A stretch of 64,000 nucleotides of DNA from Cerasicoccus frondis (lineage in GTDB: Bacteria > Verrucomicrobiota > Verrucomicrobiia > Opitutales > Cerasicoccaceae), in NCBI GenBank assembly GCA_031296915.1, contig JAVDPC010000013.1, forward strand, positions 106,726 through 170,725. The letters run 5' to 3'. Position numbers and translations under genes: made by a program. This document shows positions 63,878 through 64,000 of the stretch, piece by piece. The first letter of the stretch is position 1, and each line of letters starts with the position of its first letter. The notes beneath the pieces were generated by a model, which was not told the DNA's origin, did not search any database, and saw only the letters and a list, made by a program, of their open reading frames with translations.

Positions 63878-64000
63878 AGCACTTTTCATCTAGATTGGCC
63901 GAGTCAGGTGGGGTAGAGATTGTATGCAGCGCAAGGCGGCTTTGATTGAGCGGGCTGTAAGCCCGTGATTGAAATGCCAACGCCGCGAACTTCCAATCTG
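63876..64000. repeat. half copy of repeat A, running off the window
   Basis: Reverse complement of about 37168-37292 with only three or four differences in 125 bases, beginning AGAGCACTTTTCATC right at the stop of the receptor gene. It continues past the window edge, so a full palindromic copy is likely. Confidence 0.8.

Overview
The window looks like a chromosome segment of a Verrucomicrobiota bacterium, probably class Opitutia (Coraliomargarita/Puniceicoccus relatives). This is inferred from the mix of a PEP-CTERM surface protein, a very large pilin-like 'Verru_Chthon cassette A'-type protein, a secreted sulfatase, a sialate O-acetylesterase, an SHD1-domain secreted protein and few Shine-Dalgarno sequences. 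Nothing in the window (no rRNA, no tRNA) fixes the taxonomy.

Layout. (1) 1-5.65 kb: an AT-richer surface/carbohydrate segment with a truncated helical-repeat protein, a formylglycine sulfatase, a PEP-CTERM protein and a cytoplasmic GH13 glucosidase. (2) 5.67-25.2 kb: a compact nitrogen-fixation regulon. From the nifH promoter leftwards on the minus strand it reads nifH, nifD, nifK, ferritin, nifE, nifN, nifB, a thioredoxin-like [2Fe-2S] ferredoxin, nifV, an unknown 172-aa gene, a flavodoxin, nifJ, draT, draG; a sigma54 activator (nifA) is divergent from nifH. (3) 25.4-33.7 kb: a beta-hydroxyacid dehydrogenase and alpha/beta hydrolase pair, the 1350-aa pilin-like protein with a secreted partner, and a sialate esterase. 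(4) 33.7-51.7 kb: mostly housekeeping genes: uvrA, glutaredoxin, AI-2E family transporter, pheA, photolyase, a 48-aa membrane peptide, ferredoxin, histidine phosphatase, lpd, DUF481-like outer-membrane protein, rph, sucCD, a ribbon-helix-helix protein, a one-domain lycopene cyclase, uvrB. (5) 52-64 kb: a ketosynthase/ACP/phytoene-desaturase-like trio behind a long C-rich leader, an SHD1 protein, smc, a NarL-type response regulator and a TonB-dependent receptor.

How the nif genes work together: NifA with sigma54 would switch on nifH and probably the genes downstream. NifHDK is the nitrogenase. NifB, E, N and V make FeMo-cofactor. NifJ plus flavodoxin pass pyruvate electrons to NifH. DraT/DraG, placed directly behind nifJ, can ADP-ribosylate and reactivate NifH, whose target arginine is present. 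No nifI1/nifI2, nifL, nifU, nifS or nifX gene is seen here; NifB carries a fused NifX-like domain. NifD has a long insertion and NifK a short N-terminus, as in anaerobe-type nitrogenases.

The most unusual structure is in the spacers. Several nif junctions carry related imperfect palindromes ending in AATGAGGAAT-type arms, and in one copy a four-helix-bundle gene sits between the arms where other copies have only a short loop. Two other dispersed inverted-repeat families occur: a 266-bp element with 25-bp perfect terminal arms (further copies at 1.17, 60.3 and 63.9 kb) and a GGTTGGAGTC...-type REPIN-like family.
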